From: Citrus sinensis
Taxonomy: Eukaryota; Streptophyta; Magnoliopsida; Sapindales; Rutaceae
DNA: 64,000 nucleotides
Reading direction: 5' to 3'
Assembly: GCF_022201045.2 (NCBI RefSeq)
Contig: NC_068557.1
Span: 26,265,501-26,329,500, forward strand
Shown here: positions 12,553 to 25,306 of the stretch, piece by piece
Position numbering within the stretch: the first letter of the stretch is position 1
Layout: each line of letters starts with the position of its first letter
Made by a program: the position numbers and the translations under genes
Notes under the pieces: model-generated
Told to the model about the DNA's origin: nothing
Database searches by the model: none
What the model saw: only the letters and a program-made list of their open reading frames with translations

Positions 12553-14298
12553 ATGGCGTGGAGTGCAACGATGATCGGAGCATTGCTGGGATTGGGAACC
12601 CAGATGTATTCCAATGCACTTCGAAAGCTCCCATATATGAGGCGTATGCTTTTCTTCTTTCTCTTTTAATTTTTCTGTGTATTTTTTTTTTTATAATTGG
12701 TTAGATTAAACCCTGACTTCAATTTTCTGTCTGTTTGTTTGTTTGTTTAATTGGGATTAATTTAAATGAGTGCAGATCCCTGGGAACATCTTTTGGGCAT
12801 GGGATTGGGGGCGGTGTTTGTTAACCAGTTGGTCAAATGGGATGCTCAGCTACAGCAAGACCTTGACAAAATGCTTGAAAAGGCCAAGGCTGCCAACGAG
12901 CGCCGTTATTTCGGTATTGTTATTATTATTATTATTCTTTCTTTACTTCTAATTCTGTTGATTATCTTGGAATTATTGAATCGTTAAATGCTCTGATGCT
13001 ATGTCAATACTCGTGCCATATTTTATTGAAGCTGTAATTAGCTTGATGTCAAAACAATTTGATCTTTTGATTCTTTGGCTGACATATTAAATGTTTGAGA
13101 ATTTTTTTTTGTGAATGGTCAAATAGCAATTCTTTACAACATTATTGTTATTTGTCGAATACAAATATATGAGATTAGGACCAAAAATTGGAATACGGTT
13201 GTGGTTGTGGTTGTGGTTGCATTCAAAAGTTAAGTTCAAGATTTAGCCCATGAGTTTTGGTTGTAGGAAGGTGCGGCCATAATTGAGCTGGGATATCCGT
13301 CCTGATATGTAACACATGATTTTGGACTGTGGAAATAATTAGTGACTGTAAGTGGCAACCTTTTTTAAGAGTGTAATTTTAGTCTAATTCCCATAAAATA
13401 TTGGGCCATTTAGCTTCGTGTAAACAAAGAGATGCAAGATGCTGGAATCACCCGAAGGCAGCAGCAGGCCAAAAAGGCTTATTCCACAAATGACTGATGT
13501 TTTCCTCTTCATTCTTGTACATCTGAGAGAGAATGTATATTTGGTTTTCAACTTTGAATTAGACCACAAGTGTGGAGATTTCCATTTGATATTGTCCTAT
13601 CTGGTATTTGTACTTTTCTTGGACCTTTGTCTTCCATACCATATGAGAGAGCGAGAGGAGGTGCATAAGAAGTTTGAAAGTAGGTAAAAATAATCTGTTA
13701 TACCAAAATAGTAGGTCTAGGTAAAGACCTTGGCAAGATTAACTGGGTTTGTTCAGGTTGGCAAGTGGCCCAATTGGAAAACCAGAATGCTCTGTGGTCT
13801 GATTTACCAGCTTGTGTTGGCCGATCATAGTGTGATAACTATTGCTTGCATGTCAGCTTGTGCTGCCTGTTTATGTATGTTCACTTGTGCCTGCAGTTTA
13901 TCACAAAAATTACAGCTTGATGCTGTTTGAAAGATTGTAAGTTTTTACTGCATTTTTGGTTCATTTCATGGCTTTGTTTTGCAAATATGAACAAGTTCCT
14001 TAAATTGCCATTGGAGCAATATATATATCTTTCTAATTTTAGTTTCATAAGGCACTACTCATGAGAGTCATAGCTATGTTGAACCTCTGTCACTCTGTCC
14101 ACTTTAAAAAATTTCTTGTGAGGTGACTCATTATCTGCGTTAGGTTACCATAGTTCAGCTAAATGAAAATGATGATGACAGTTCATGTTCTGTTACTGAT
14201 TACCTCACATCATTTTTATTATGGTAGAAAAAATGCACCCACCAGAATTTTGTCTTTAACTTCTTTTTTGTCCATTTGCAGATGAAGATGATGAGTAG
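12553..14298 (+). CDS. mitochondrial complex I accessory subunit, NDUFB4/B15-like, 81 aa
   Basis: Exons 12553-12643, 12776-12913 and 14282-14298 join in phase through GT-AG introns of 132 and 1368 bp. The last exon codes only for the end of an acidic tail (RRYFDEDDE) and stop. The 81-residue product starts MAWSATMIGALLGLGTQM and has two short hydrophobic segments (about residues 5-20 and 34-50). A charged amphipathic helix follows (DLDKMLEKAKAANERR). From memory this matches the small Arabidopsis protein At2g31490, assigned to the complex I membrane arm as a B15/NDUFB4-type subunit. There is no cleavable presequence, as is usual for such subunits. Upstream site II motifs support a mitochondrial role. 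The family match is firm; the exact subunit name is less so. Confidence 0.8.
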
Positions 14299-15142
14299 TG
14301 GTGGTCTGCGGGGGATTGTGGCATCTCCAAAGAAGGTTTCTTTTTCCAAAATATGTTGCCTTCAATTTGATAATTACGACTGGCATGATAAGCTTGTTTT
14401 TTGTTCTCTTTGTAAGGAAGTAATTTTTAAGTTTGCTGAACATAAGCTCTGTGCTGTTTTTGTTGGAACCGGCTGATGCCATACATTCCATAATAATTTG
14501 AAGCAATTGGGGAATTTCTTTGTCTGTAACATCATGTTTAGTTCTCTCTGCCCATGCGCCCCCCCCTCTTTTTTGTTAAAAAATAACTTTGTGCAGATTT
14601 AATGAAAATTCATGATGAACGTTTAAAAGGTAGGTGTATGCAAAGTTGATTTAGACCTGGAATCTTGGTAAGTGTAGGACTTAAAGTGCCGCTGCATTGT
14701 ATTTCTTTAATAAGCTAGACATCTATTAAGTCGGCTCAATATTGAGATGAATCAGATGGTCCCTTTTATCCAGTTTGCCAAATTGTTTGAAGCATTTGCC
14801 AATATGGTCACAATCAAGATTATGAATAAAATTGCATGAAGCTGCCTGGTAGTATTTCGTCTATCCGAAGCTTTGTGGCTGTAAAAGGGGCATGGCATCC
14901 TACTAGCATAATTGCGAGCTTCAATTGGGATTCTATTTTTTAATGGACCATGGATTATGGGAAGCAGTATTGTGAACAGAGACATATAAAAGATGAAATT
15001 ATTAAAATACAGGTGAACAATCATCAATACTGAAAAATGGAAGTTATTTTCCGAAAATCCACTGAACAAAAGACCGCTCTAACCAGTAGTACCCTGCATC
15101 TTGATATTAAACGTCAATGCTCTGACAATATAATTACATCAG
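14299..15142. other. convergent 3' region
   Basis: The complex I gene (plus) and the receptor kinase gene (minus) end facing each other 844 bp apart. The stretch must contain both 3' UTRs. A C-run lies at 14559-14566. I see no further gene or repeat. Confidence 0.6.
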
Positions 15143-18100
15143 TCATGCATAAGGATCTATATGAAGCTTGTCGAAATCCACAATCCTGTTGTTAAATACA
15201 TTCAGGAGGAGATCACAAACTTGCCGTGATGAGGGTCTCTCTTGGGGGCTGGTTTTTGTGCACTGCAGTGCTATTTCAAGCACTTGATATGCTGCACATT
15301 CTTCTCCAGGTAAGAGTGGTTTCATTTGATCATCAAGTAACTCCTCTCGAGCAGAGCCTGACATCTCCATATGCATCTCAACCCATCTCACCATATCCAT
15401 TTCCACCCCAAATGTTGCATCAGTTGGCATTTTTCCACTAACAAGCTCCATCAGCACAATCCCCATGCTGTAAACATCGCACTTCTCTGTTGCCTTGAGT
15501 GAATAAGCATACTCTGAAAGCAGACTGAAATGTTAGATAAGAGCAGTATGACATGATAAAATCAGTACTAAAATTCAAAGCAGACAGTTTTATTACCTGG
15601 AGCAATGTAACCATAAGAACCGGCAAACCACGTATTTGATTCTGTGTTCGAGTTGTAATCTTCAACAAGAGCTTTTGCTAACCCGAAATCCCCCAGATGC
15701 GCCTCCATGTTGGAATCAAGCAATATATTGCTTGATTTGATGTCTCTGTGAAGGATCTTGGGTACACAATCATGGTGGAGATATTCCACACCCTGAGCCA
15801 ATCCCACTGCTATTTTTAACCTTGCCTCCCAATCAAGGCTCTTCCTCATCTTGATATTTACAGGCTGTTTGTGCAGCCAGTCCCACACGCTTCCATTCTC
15901 CATGTACTCGTATATCAACAAATTTGAACCTGCTCCTTTATTGCAACAATGCCCCATCAATTTGACTAGATGCCGGTGCCTTATCCTCCCTAGTGTCTTA
16001 ACTTCTCTGGTGAAGCTTTTATTCAACAGATGATCATCTTTGCAAGAAATTTTCTTCACTGCAACCGTTGCTCCATTGGCAAGTTCAGCTTTGTAAACTG
16101 TTCCAGATCCTCCGGAGCCAATAATGAACTCGTCACTAAGATTGTTTGTGGCTCCCATGATATCTTCCCATCTAAAATCTCGCTTTGCAGCAGCCTGGAA
16201 GAGCAGCCTTCGCTGTGCTTGGGAGGAACTGGACGAGGAAGTGTAGTTCACTTGACTGCTCTTTCTGAGAAATTCACGCTTGCGTTTGACAAAGAGGGTG
16301 ACTACAGCTATCAACAGAGCAATTGCAGATAAAGTTGAAATTACTGAGATTGCCACCACTAATGATACACTTATTGTGGACTGATGTTGGTTGGAAACAA
16401 GGCCATTGCAATGATCAAGAGGGCTACCACAGAGATGCAAATTACCTTCAAATGCCTCAGCTGGCCAGTGAGAGAACTGCTTGCTTAATTTGCCTTGAAG
16501 ATCGTTATAAGATAGATTAAGTTTGCCCAAACTACTCATCTCACCAAGTTGTGAAGGGAGCTCTCCAACAAGTTGATTGTGAGAAAGATTGAGCACTTCA
16601 AGCTTAGCCAGAGTCCCCATAGAAGGAGGGATTTGGCCAGTGAAATTATTGTGGCTCAGATCTAAAATGCTTTGGAGATTCTGCAGTTGTCCAATCTCTA
16701 AAGGTATTACACCATTCAAGCTGTTATTTGACAGCCGAAGCTCATACAGCTTGCTTAGCCTGCCAATAGCAGGAGGGATGGGCCCGGATAGTAGATTACC
16801 ACTGAGGGTTAAGACATTAAGTGATGCAAGATTGCCAACTTCATTTGGAAGACTTCCATTAAGCATATTGCCATCAAGAGAAAGCACAATCAACTTGGAG
16901 CAATTGAATAGTTCTCTAGGAAGAAACCCAACAAATTGATTGAAGGAAAGCTTAAGCTCGCCCAACTGAGGCAAAGTTCCGAGCCATGACGGAACTGCTC
17001 CCGAAAGAAGATTATTGTTGAGATCAATATGGCTCAGTTTCTTGCACATTAAAAGCTGAGTTGGTATTGGTCCAGTTAGTGAATTTCCAGAGAGGTCTAA
17101 CAGCGACAATTCACGGATTTTTCCAAAAGTCCATGGGATTTTCCCAATGAATTTATTGTTTCCTAATCTTAGTCTCTCAAGAGAAGGTGAATTTCCCAAC
17201 TGGGGAGGAATCTCATGATCAAATTCATTGTTTGTCACATCGAAAGAAAGAAAAGAATGCGAGCTACACAACGTGGCAATGCGACCATTCAATCTATTCT
17301 TCGAAAAATTAATTCTGGTAAGGTTTCTAAGATTAATCAGTGAACCAGGAAGGTTACCTTCAAGAGAATTGTTGTAAAGCATGAGCTGCTCTAGAGCTTG
17401 CAAGAATCCGAAACTGGCTGGAACCCCACCAGAAAGTTTATTGTCCGCCAAATCCAATATGATTAGTTGATGACAGTTACCCAGACTGGCGGGAATTTGA
17501 CCAACAAGTTCATTTTGCCTCAAGTGAAGAAAATTCAAATCTTTTAGCCTCCCAATAGATGTGGGAATCTCCCCAGTGAAGCTGTTGCCAAAGAAATCAA
17601 TCCATTTCAAGCTGGAACAATTGCCAACCTCTGAAGGGATCTGTCCAGATAAATGATTGTCATAGAGATAAAGAAGCTCAAGCTTCACAAGCATTCCAAT
17701 TTCTCTAGGCAAACTGCCCTGGAAATTGTTATGATACAGAGCCAGTTCTTGTAGATTGCTGAGATTGGCTACAAATGGAGAAATTGAACCCACCAAGCTA
17801 TTGTTGTGAAGATAGAGATGAGTCAATGCAACAAGCTGGAAAAGCTCAACGGGGATTGTTCCATTGAGTGTGTTGTTGGACAAATCAAGCTGCTTTAGTG
17901 ACTGACACTGGCTCAACTCAACAGGTATTTCACCAGAAAGTTGAATTTCTGCTAGAATCAAGTGCTCCAAACTGGTAGCATTGGTACAAATTCTTCTGGG
18001 AATTGAACCTGAAATATTGTTGTTTGATAAAACCAAAAAGACAAGCTGACCCATGTTTCCAAATTCCTCAGGAATTCCTCCAGTGAGCCTGTTCATAGAC

Positions 18101-18981
18101 AAATCAAGACTCTGAAGATTACCCATCTTAGCAAAAGACCTTGGGATTGCACCCTCAAGCCTATTCCCCATCAAGTTCAAGTAGCCGAGTTGACTGAGTT
18201 CACCGAGTTCACTAGGAATCTCCCCGGAGAGACTGTTGTTTCCCAGGTTAAGAAGCTGGAGGTTCTGAAGACGACCCAACGCAGCAGGAATTGATCCGTT
18301 GAGATTGTTTTCAGCTGCGGTGAAAATAGACAGGCTCGAACAATTTCCTAACTCAGCAGGAATCGGTCCCTGGAGTTGATTTTGCTGCAATATTAACTCC
18401 TCGAGTTGACTCAACTGGCCGAACTGTGGCGGTATGGGACCCGAGAGGCTGCATGACGCTAAACCAAGAGTGCCCAAGTTGACAAGGTTACCGAACGAAG
18501 TAGGAATAGAACCACTGAGCCAATTGTCACCAATTCTCATAACTCGGAGGCTGGTGAGTGATCCGAGCTGAGTTGGGATTGTACCCGCGAGTTGGTTAGA
18601 GAAAAGGAGCAGAGATTCCAATGAAGAAAGGTTTGAGAGAGCAGTTGGGATGGGACCTGTGAGGCTGTTAGAAGAAAGATCAAGGTGGATTAGGCTTTGC
18701 AAACGACCGAGCGAAGGAGATATTGACCCGGCGAGTGACAAGCCAGAGAGATTGAGACTCACGACACGAGCTGAGCTCGACCCGCATGTAATTCCCCTCC
18801 AAGTACACAAATTTTGGTTGCTTTGATTCCAAGCATGCAGCACATTTTCTGGGTCAGCAGTGAAGGACTTTTTAATCTCCAAAAGAACTGATAGCTCTTC
18901 ATCTTTGCAAAGCACAAACCCAGGTGAAAAACAGAGCAAAAGAAGCAAAAGACCTAATAAAACTTGCTTGAACATGACCAT
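15143..18981 (-). CDS. GSO1: LRR receptor-like Ser/Thr kinase, GSO1/GSO2 type, 1251 aa
   Basis: Exon 1 is 18981-15597 and exon 2 is 15513-15143, with an 83-bp GT-AG intron that falls inside the kinase APE motif (YIAP|EYAYS). The length of 1251 aa equals the usual GSO1/GSO2 size. Signal peptide about 1-25; an LRR N-cap with the CTWRGITC Cys pair; about 30 extracellular LRRs (LxxLxLSxNxLxGxIP) with many NxS/T sites. A transmembrane helix spans about 870-898 with KRKR after it. The kinase runs from about 935, with P-loop GSGGSG (955-960), VAVKK Lys976, HRD Asp1080 and DFG Asp1098, so it is an intact RD kinase. In Arabidopsis, GSO1 (SGN3) perceives CIF/TWS peptides and controls Casparian strip and cuticle integrity. 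Whether this is the GSO1 or GSO2 orthologue cannot be told here. M1 and M3 are both possible starts. A GA-rich leader lies just upstream. Confidence 0.94.
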
Positions 18982-20228
18982 ATTGATTGAAAGAAGAAAA
19001 CAAGCTCTCTCTCTCTCTCAACTGATCAATGGCTTTGAAGAAGAAGAAGAAGATGGAGAAAGCTTAATTATATTGCTAGTTAAGGGGTTTGTTGCATGCT
19101 GGGATACTGCATGGATTGGAGAGCTGAGTTTTGGTCAAGCCGCAGCAGGCATTAATAAAGACAGCTGAGAAGACTCGTGGTTTGAGCAAAATACAAGACA
19201 GAGAAATGAAGGAATGCCGCATCTGCATGGGGGTTGTGAACAAGTGAACTGTACAGGCATGCAAGAAATTGACTTGTATGTAGTTTGCAGCAGAGGGTGG
19301 CCTTAAAATTTGTGACAAAGAGTAGAAGGGGATAAGAGAGATTATAAATAAGAGCACACGCTATGTGTCAGCAGCTAACTTCAACGAAAGCCATAAATGG
19401 CAACCGCTTAGATTCAACTGTTTTATTCAGATACAGAGCTGTAGCCAACACTCTTAAATGCTGCAGCTTGCAGTGACGGGTAGATTGAGAATTAGGTCAA
19501 AATGGGTCAGAGGAACAACATTAATTTGAAACCAAAATCAAAATTTGACCAAAATGTATCAAACATATGATATGAAATGAATAGAGATGGGGTATGGTAT
19601 GGGGTTTTTACATGTCATTGGGGAAGATACAGTGGTTGGGGTTTGATAGCTGACTGCTTCTGCTTGTGGGTTTGCTTGTTACTAGTGTGTTAGCTCAGTA
19701 TTACTTAAACCCCTAACATATGCGAAAGTGAGCGGTTGAATTTCTATTTGCATACAAAAATTATTTATAGAAGCCAACGTCTCCATTTTGGTTTTCAAAA
19801 TGGTAAAAAGATGAGAAATATAATTAATTTGTTTGAGATATATCCAACTTTAATTAAGTGATTCTTCTGAAGCATTTACAAAGTCAAACAAGTCCCCACA
19901 AACTCTTGACATTCCCCACGTACGTACGCATGCAACAAACTTCCAAAGCTCAACTTACTCCAAAGCATCATCCATCATAATAGTCTTGTTTAATTAATCT
20001 AAAGCTTGAATATAATCAACTTTCTTGAATATATATATTACCATTAATAATTGCTCTTACTTAATTGTTCTTATTGGTTTGAGCTACCAAATCCCGATGT
20101 CCTTTTGTGACCTTCCGTTTATATTTAAATCCCATGCAAATGGCAATGCAATATACCCTACAGCCTCTCCAAATACACTAATTAATGCGTTTGTGCTTGG
20201 CCTATCAATTATCTCATTCCATAAAATA

Positions 20229-20437
20229 TATATATATATATATATATACAGGTCTTTTCTAGTGCGGGCGTCTTTAATTTTTTTTTTTCATTCAGATACA
20301 TTTTTAAACCTTACAATTTAATATAATCATATCTTAATATTATTAAACTATAACATTAAAAATAACTTTATCAAGTGTCATGGCTTAATTGTGTGTTCAC
20401 ATTGAAAAAATAAAGAGAGCACCCTCATCTATCTATC

Positions 20438-20474
<37 letters not shown>

Positions 20475-20728
20475 GGAGGGAGAGAGATATATATATATAT
20501 ATATTCCAGTCCAAAATTTTAATATACGGGAAAACTTTAAAACTGTAAGCCTTAAACAAAATTAAAACTGCGGGATTTAAAATAGTTAGTTTTTAACTCT
20601 TTAAAACTACATGATTTTATAATTTATTCAATAACTACCGCTCTTAAACCGCACAGTTTTAAAATGTGTCCGCCTTAAAAAAAATACGGACGTTCGTACT
20701 TGAGAATGATATATATATATATATATAT
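20229..20728. repeat. cluster of (AT)n and (AG)n microsatellites
   Basis: (AT)n occurs at 20229-20247, about 20440-20457 and 20710-20728. An (AG)n run at 20457-20486 leads directly into another (AT)n ending near 20504. Three of the runs lie close to the edges of a degenerate inverted repeat. Confidence 0.75.
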
Positions 20729-21327
20729 AAGTAATTGTTTATGGTTTCTTATCTGTTTCTTTGCAAATAAATCAAACCTACTTCAGGAAACGAAAGAGAT
20801 TAATAAGTTGTTTTACTTTCTCTAATTAGTCCCCTTCAGGTGCACCAACAGCTTTATATAATATTATTATTTTTTAAAACGTACGAAATATACGTCTTTC
20901 GATCTTTTTCATGATTTACTTGCATTGATATAAAATTAGATTGCAGGCCCCATAAAGTTAGAATTATTGCATGCACGAATTGACGAATAAGAGAAGTTAA
21001 ATAGTTATATAATCTCATGAAATGGTTTGATTTGTAATTTAATTATAATTTACACTTGAAAACGACCTCAATATTGGACGTACAGACAAAATTCTACGCT
21101 TGAAGACTTGGAAGTTCAAGCCATGCATTAAATTTAACAGCAAGGACACTTGGGTCAAAACTAATCGTCTTACGTAAAAAGAAAATTGATTATCAAGAAC
21201 AAATTAACAACAAGATAATATTAAGAAGTACAAAATTAAGTTACATAAACTACGTTTATGCCAACAACGATTGACTCACCTTTGTCTGACTTATAGTACG
21301 TTTCTTTGTTCATGTGTCTTCCTTTAT

Positions 21328-21348
21328 ACACACACACACACACACACA

Positions 21349-21384
<36 letters not shown>

Positions 21385-21449
21385 TGTATAATGCTAGTAT
21401 TTGGTGTTTGGAAGTGTTTCTTTCTTTTCTTTTCTTTTCTTTTCTTTTT
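21328..21449. repeat. compound microsatellite (CA)n(TA)n(TGTA)n and (TTTTC)n
   Basis: A (CA)n run from 21328 to about 21348 passes into a short (TA)n, then eight TGTA/ATGT tetranucleotides up to 21389. A pyrimidine (TTTTC)n tract follows at 21417-21449. It is a compound simple repeat likely to vary in length between individuals. Confidence 0.85.
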
Positions 21450-22911
21450 TTTGTAATAAAATTACTTTTATAAAACTACTTAAGTACTTATCTCCCTACC
21501 TAATAATAATGACCTTGATTGAAATTTGAAAATTTGTGATATGTGTATTGTAATATAATAACTGAAATAATCGCACTTCAGTATTATTTTCAATCTAAAG
21601 AGTATTTCATGAAAAGGAAAAAAAAAGTTGTTAATTAGTTGAAAATTTAATGTCAAAATCACTCTAAAGTAGATATTAATTCTTGCATTAACCTAACAAA
21701 AATATCTCGAAATTAGGAACAACGTTATGTGTTATTTAGGCATCGAAGACAAGAAAGACGATTTAGATGTCGAACAGCGTTTAATTACATTTTACCAGTA
21801 TTAAAAATTCTCTCTAACCCACCTACATCTATTAAATAAATTAAAAAAAAAAGGGAAAAATGTATTAGCTCTTGTGCCTTAGCTTCATGATAAATCTGAG
21901 ACACGCATCACTTTGCCTACATATAAAAGGACACGCATGTAGATAAAAGGTTCTTATCCCGTGACCAATTAAATATAATTCGTGTATACATGCCAATATG
22001 GCGCTATCGATTGATAATCAAACAATATTATCCCATCACGCTATACAATAATATTAAGTTGACAAAATTATTCAGACAATGATTTGGCTACATTAATAAT
22101 ATTAGTTTCTAATGATGTAGAGATCAATCATACATATGCCATGTCGCAATATTCGAATCAAGTAATTATTTATTCCTTAGAAAATTAAAATATGCTGATA
22201 CACGTTCAAAATAATGTTAGAAAATAAGTAGCCCAATTCTCAGTGTATATGTATCTTCCAAATTTCTACCTTCAATTTTGATTTATAAGAGATTTGGTTC
22301 ATTGCAAAGTTAAAAGATATATCAAGTGAATAAATAGCTTCATCATCGACTTATTATTATGTACAATGTACTGTTCTCGAACCACACATCATCTCATACA
22401 AGAATTTCAAACGAAATGTGAATAACTTGACCAAATCAAAATCTAATTGTCATGTGAAAGAGATACATTCGAGTTGCTATTGACGGCCACAGTATTGAAG
22501 CCTTTTGAGTTCATCCCTTTCAAATTTGTTCGTCGTCTTTCTTTTTATACCATACCAGCTATTACCAACCAAAACAAGATTACATGTATTCAACTTGTTC
22601 GGAAGTGATGACTTTCATGCATGCGTATCCCGTTTTGTAATTCACATGCATATAAAAAACTTGCTTTTGCTTCTACAGGAAAAAAATTAACGAGGATATT
22701 TCCCAATTTCGATAATGGAATCTGGGTCGGTTGAAAAATGACCAGGGAAAAGAGTTGTTGGACAATATATCAGAGACGAAATCAACCATCTATGTAAGCA
22801 TGCAAATTTACAAGATTTGAACGAACAACTCTGACAAGATAGCATGTGTAACCAACAATCTTTTGAAAACTATTCTCTTTCGCAACTTTCATCACTAACC
22901 ATAATTTCTAA

Positions 22912-23659
22912 GGCGGTGGGGATATTTTCACACTACTATTTTTGTAAGTTCACCCATTTCTAGAAAATAATCACAATGAATTCACAATATTTTCAAAAAA
23001 AAAATTAATAAAAATTTTATGCAGTTAATCAATTAAATCATTCTATTAATTTTTTTTTCTTAAGTTTCTTTCACCATCTTTGATCATAAACTTTAATATG
23101 AATTTTACTATTTTATCATTATAATATAAAAAAACGACCAAATTGCCCCAATAGACATGAGGTACCATGTCTGATAATTTCGGTATTTAATCACGTGACT
23201 TATTATCTAACACTTTTAAATGAAATATAATTATTGTTTCCACTACCTTTACATGTAAATGACATAAACTTGAGAGCTCAATAATTTACTTGGGTATTGT
23301 GCCATAAAGACGTTATGTTAGTTTAATTAAAGTTTAATAATTATACTAATAAAGTAGTATCAGAAAGAAACAATGAATTTGGTAAAAAAATTAGAAAAAT
23401 ATTTAAGTTAAAGTAAATTCTTGGTAGTTTTATATTATAAGAATAAAATAGTCAATTTAAACTTATGCCAAAAACAATCTTTATAATCAAATATAATAAA
23501 AAATCTAACTAAAAAAAAGTAAATTACGATAGATTTAATTAATTATTCTCCAAAGTTCATTTTTATTTGAAATTTTTTAAAAATAATGTGTACTTTTGTA
23601 ATTATTTTTTGAAAATGGGGTGGATTTACAAAAACTATAGGGTAGAGATATCATCACCC
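22912..23659. mobile_element. 748-bp non-autonomous TIR element with 7-bp TSD
   Basis: The first about 75 bp (22912-22990) and last about 75 bp (23585-23659) form an imperfect inverted repeat. Shared blocks include TTTTTGTAA, CACCC and AAAATAATxAC. The element is flanked by direct repeats TTTCTAA at 22905-22911 and 23660-23666. Its interior is AT-rich and has no open frame, so it is a non-autonomous DNA element. The superfamily is not clear: 7 bp could be a decayed 8-bp hAT or 9-bp Mutator duplication. Confidence 0.65.
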
Positions 23660-23814
23660 TTTCTAATGGTACGTAATTGTTCATTTAGTCCTTCTAGTTT
23701 GAGCTAATTACTCAGTTATAAAAAAACAATCGTTACAATTATACCTTCTGGATCAAAATTTTTAAGAGTTAAATAATTTATTTATATGATATAACTTAAA
23801 ATTCATGCAGCGGT

Positions 23815-25028
23815 TGCTGAATTGAAAATGAAAACCAGCATTGGAACGAAAAAGAGATTCAATAGCATTTTATGAAGGAAGATACTGACAAGATCCTGCA
23901 GATTCAGCTTATGAGAACTCCACGAAAAGATCAGTATTTTGTTAAGAGTGGATATGAACTTGCACTAAAATTAAAATTTTCAGATAACCCTCGTAGTTCA
24001 GACAGCTCTCAAAATCAATGGAGTATTATATAGTCTAGTGAGTTACCAAAAAAGTTAAGATTTTCATGTTGAGAGCTGTCAGAAACCTCCTGCCAACAAC
24101 TGCTAATATTTGAAAAGGGAAAATTATGCATAATTCTCTTTGTTAGAGATGTGGTTTGAGAAATGAAGATGTTTTTCATGCTCTGGTAGAATGCAAAGCT
24201 GCTCAAAAAGTGTGGAAGTTTATTAGTTTTGCAAATGATGTTAAGATACTGGACCCCCGATATATGATGGGTGTGCTACAAGAAATGCTGAGGAAAAAGT
24301 GGCCAAAGGAGTTAGAGTCGATAGTTGCTTTGTGTTGGTCTATTTGGTACCTAAGGAATGTTTTTCATCTTTGAGAACAAGAAAGAAGATTTACAAATAT
24401 TAGTTGCAAGAGCTGAAGTAATTCTGAAATCTTATAGAAGAATCAAAGTGCAGCTTGTTAAATCTCCCCAAACCTAGCAAGTGAACAGGCATCAGACTTG
24501 AAACCCAACCTTCTAGTTGGTTCAAAGTTAGCGTTGATGCAGCAGTGAAGATGAAGGATAGAATGGCAAAGCTGGGAGTGGCAATAGGAGACTCAAATGG
24601 AAATGTAATGGCAACTATAGTTCAAATATCAGTGTTCCAAAATAATATTGCTAATTTGGCAGCTGAAGCTGTGAGACTGGGTATCAAGACTGCTTGGAAT
24701 TCAGGTTGCTCTTTAATGATCATTGAATCTGATTTGAAGAAAGTAGTGTACTTAATTTTGAACATGAAAGACAGCTTGACAGAAATCTTTTGGACAATTT
24801 CAACTATTCATTATAGTCTCCAGAGCTTGGATCAGTCAACAATTCACCATATACTAAGAGAATATAATGCTATTGTCCACTCTTTAACTAAGAAAGCTTT
24901 AGAATTTGAAAATCCTGTAGTTTGGATGGAATCATTCCTACCTCCATTCACGTTGTTATTTTTCAATTTCAATCAAGTAAAGTTGTATTTTGGTATCTAT
25001 AAAAAAAAGAAAAAGAAGAAAGGAAAAA
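23815..25028 (+). mobile_element. 5'-truncated L1-type LINE remnant (zinc-binding RT end plus RNase H)
   Basis: In broken frames the segment reads as the C-terminal part of a plant non-LTR retrotransposon ORF2. First comes a region with TPRKDQYFVKSGYELALK and QWSII, then a zf-RVT segment (RNEDVFHALVECKAAQKVW at 24157-24214). An RNase H-like RVT_3 domain follows at 24545-24960 (IESDLKK, LAAEAVRLGI, REYNAIVHSL). Stops and frameshifts interrupt it and the reverse transcriptase core is absent. An A-rich tail at about 25001-25028 marks the 3' end. It abuts the TIR element on its right. Confidence 0.8.
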
Positions 25029-25196
25029 GCTATTTACCCCGAATCTGCGCCCCGAAATCAATACGCACCGTTTACTTTTTTCTCTCCACACGTGTTGCTT
25101 CATTTTACCTCCACTTTCCACTTCCTTGCTTTCACTTTCCATTTCTCTAGTTAGGCCCGTAAAGCAATCTGTAAAGCAAGGTAAACATTTTGCTTT

Positions 25197-25306
25197 CACT
25201 TTCCATTTCTCTTTCCAGTTAGCAGCACTCTTTTTCTCCAGGCAGATTCGTCACTTTCCATTTCTCTTTCTAGTTAGCAGCACTCTTTTTCTTCAGGCAG
25301 ATTCGT
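25197..25306. repeat. 55-bp tandem duplication
   Basis: Two adjacent copies, 25197-25251 and 25252-25306, start CACTTTCCATTTCTCTTT and end CAGGCAGATTCGT, with about three mismatches. A partial third copy (CACTTTCCATTTCTCTAGTT) lies at about 25134. It sits in the presumed leader of the zinc-finger gene. Confidence 0.85.

Larger units (their letters stand above)
18982..22904. other. intergenic with microsatellites, no gene recognised
   Basis: The first 400 bp hold the 5' UTR and promoter of the receptor kinase, with (CT)n at 19004-19019 and a GAA-rich stretch at 19036-19053. The rest is AT-rich and unusually rich in simple repeats, listed separately. All open frames are short and without domains. 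A weak inverted repeat at about 20256-20308 versus 20650-20705 may be an old MITE. Confidence 0.6.
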
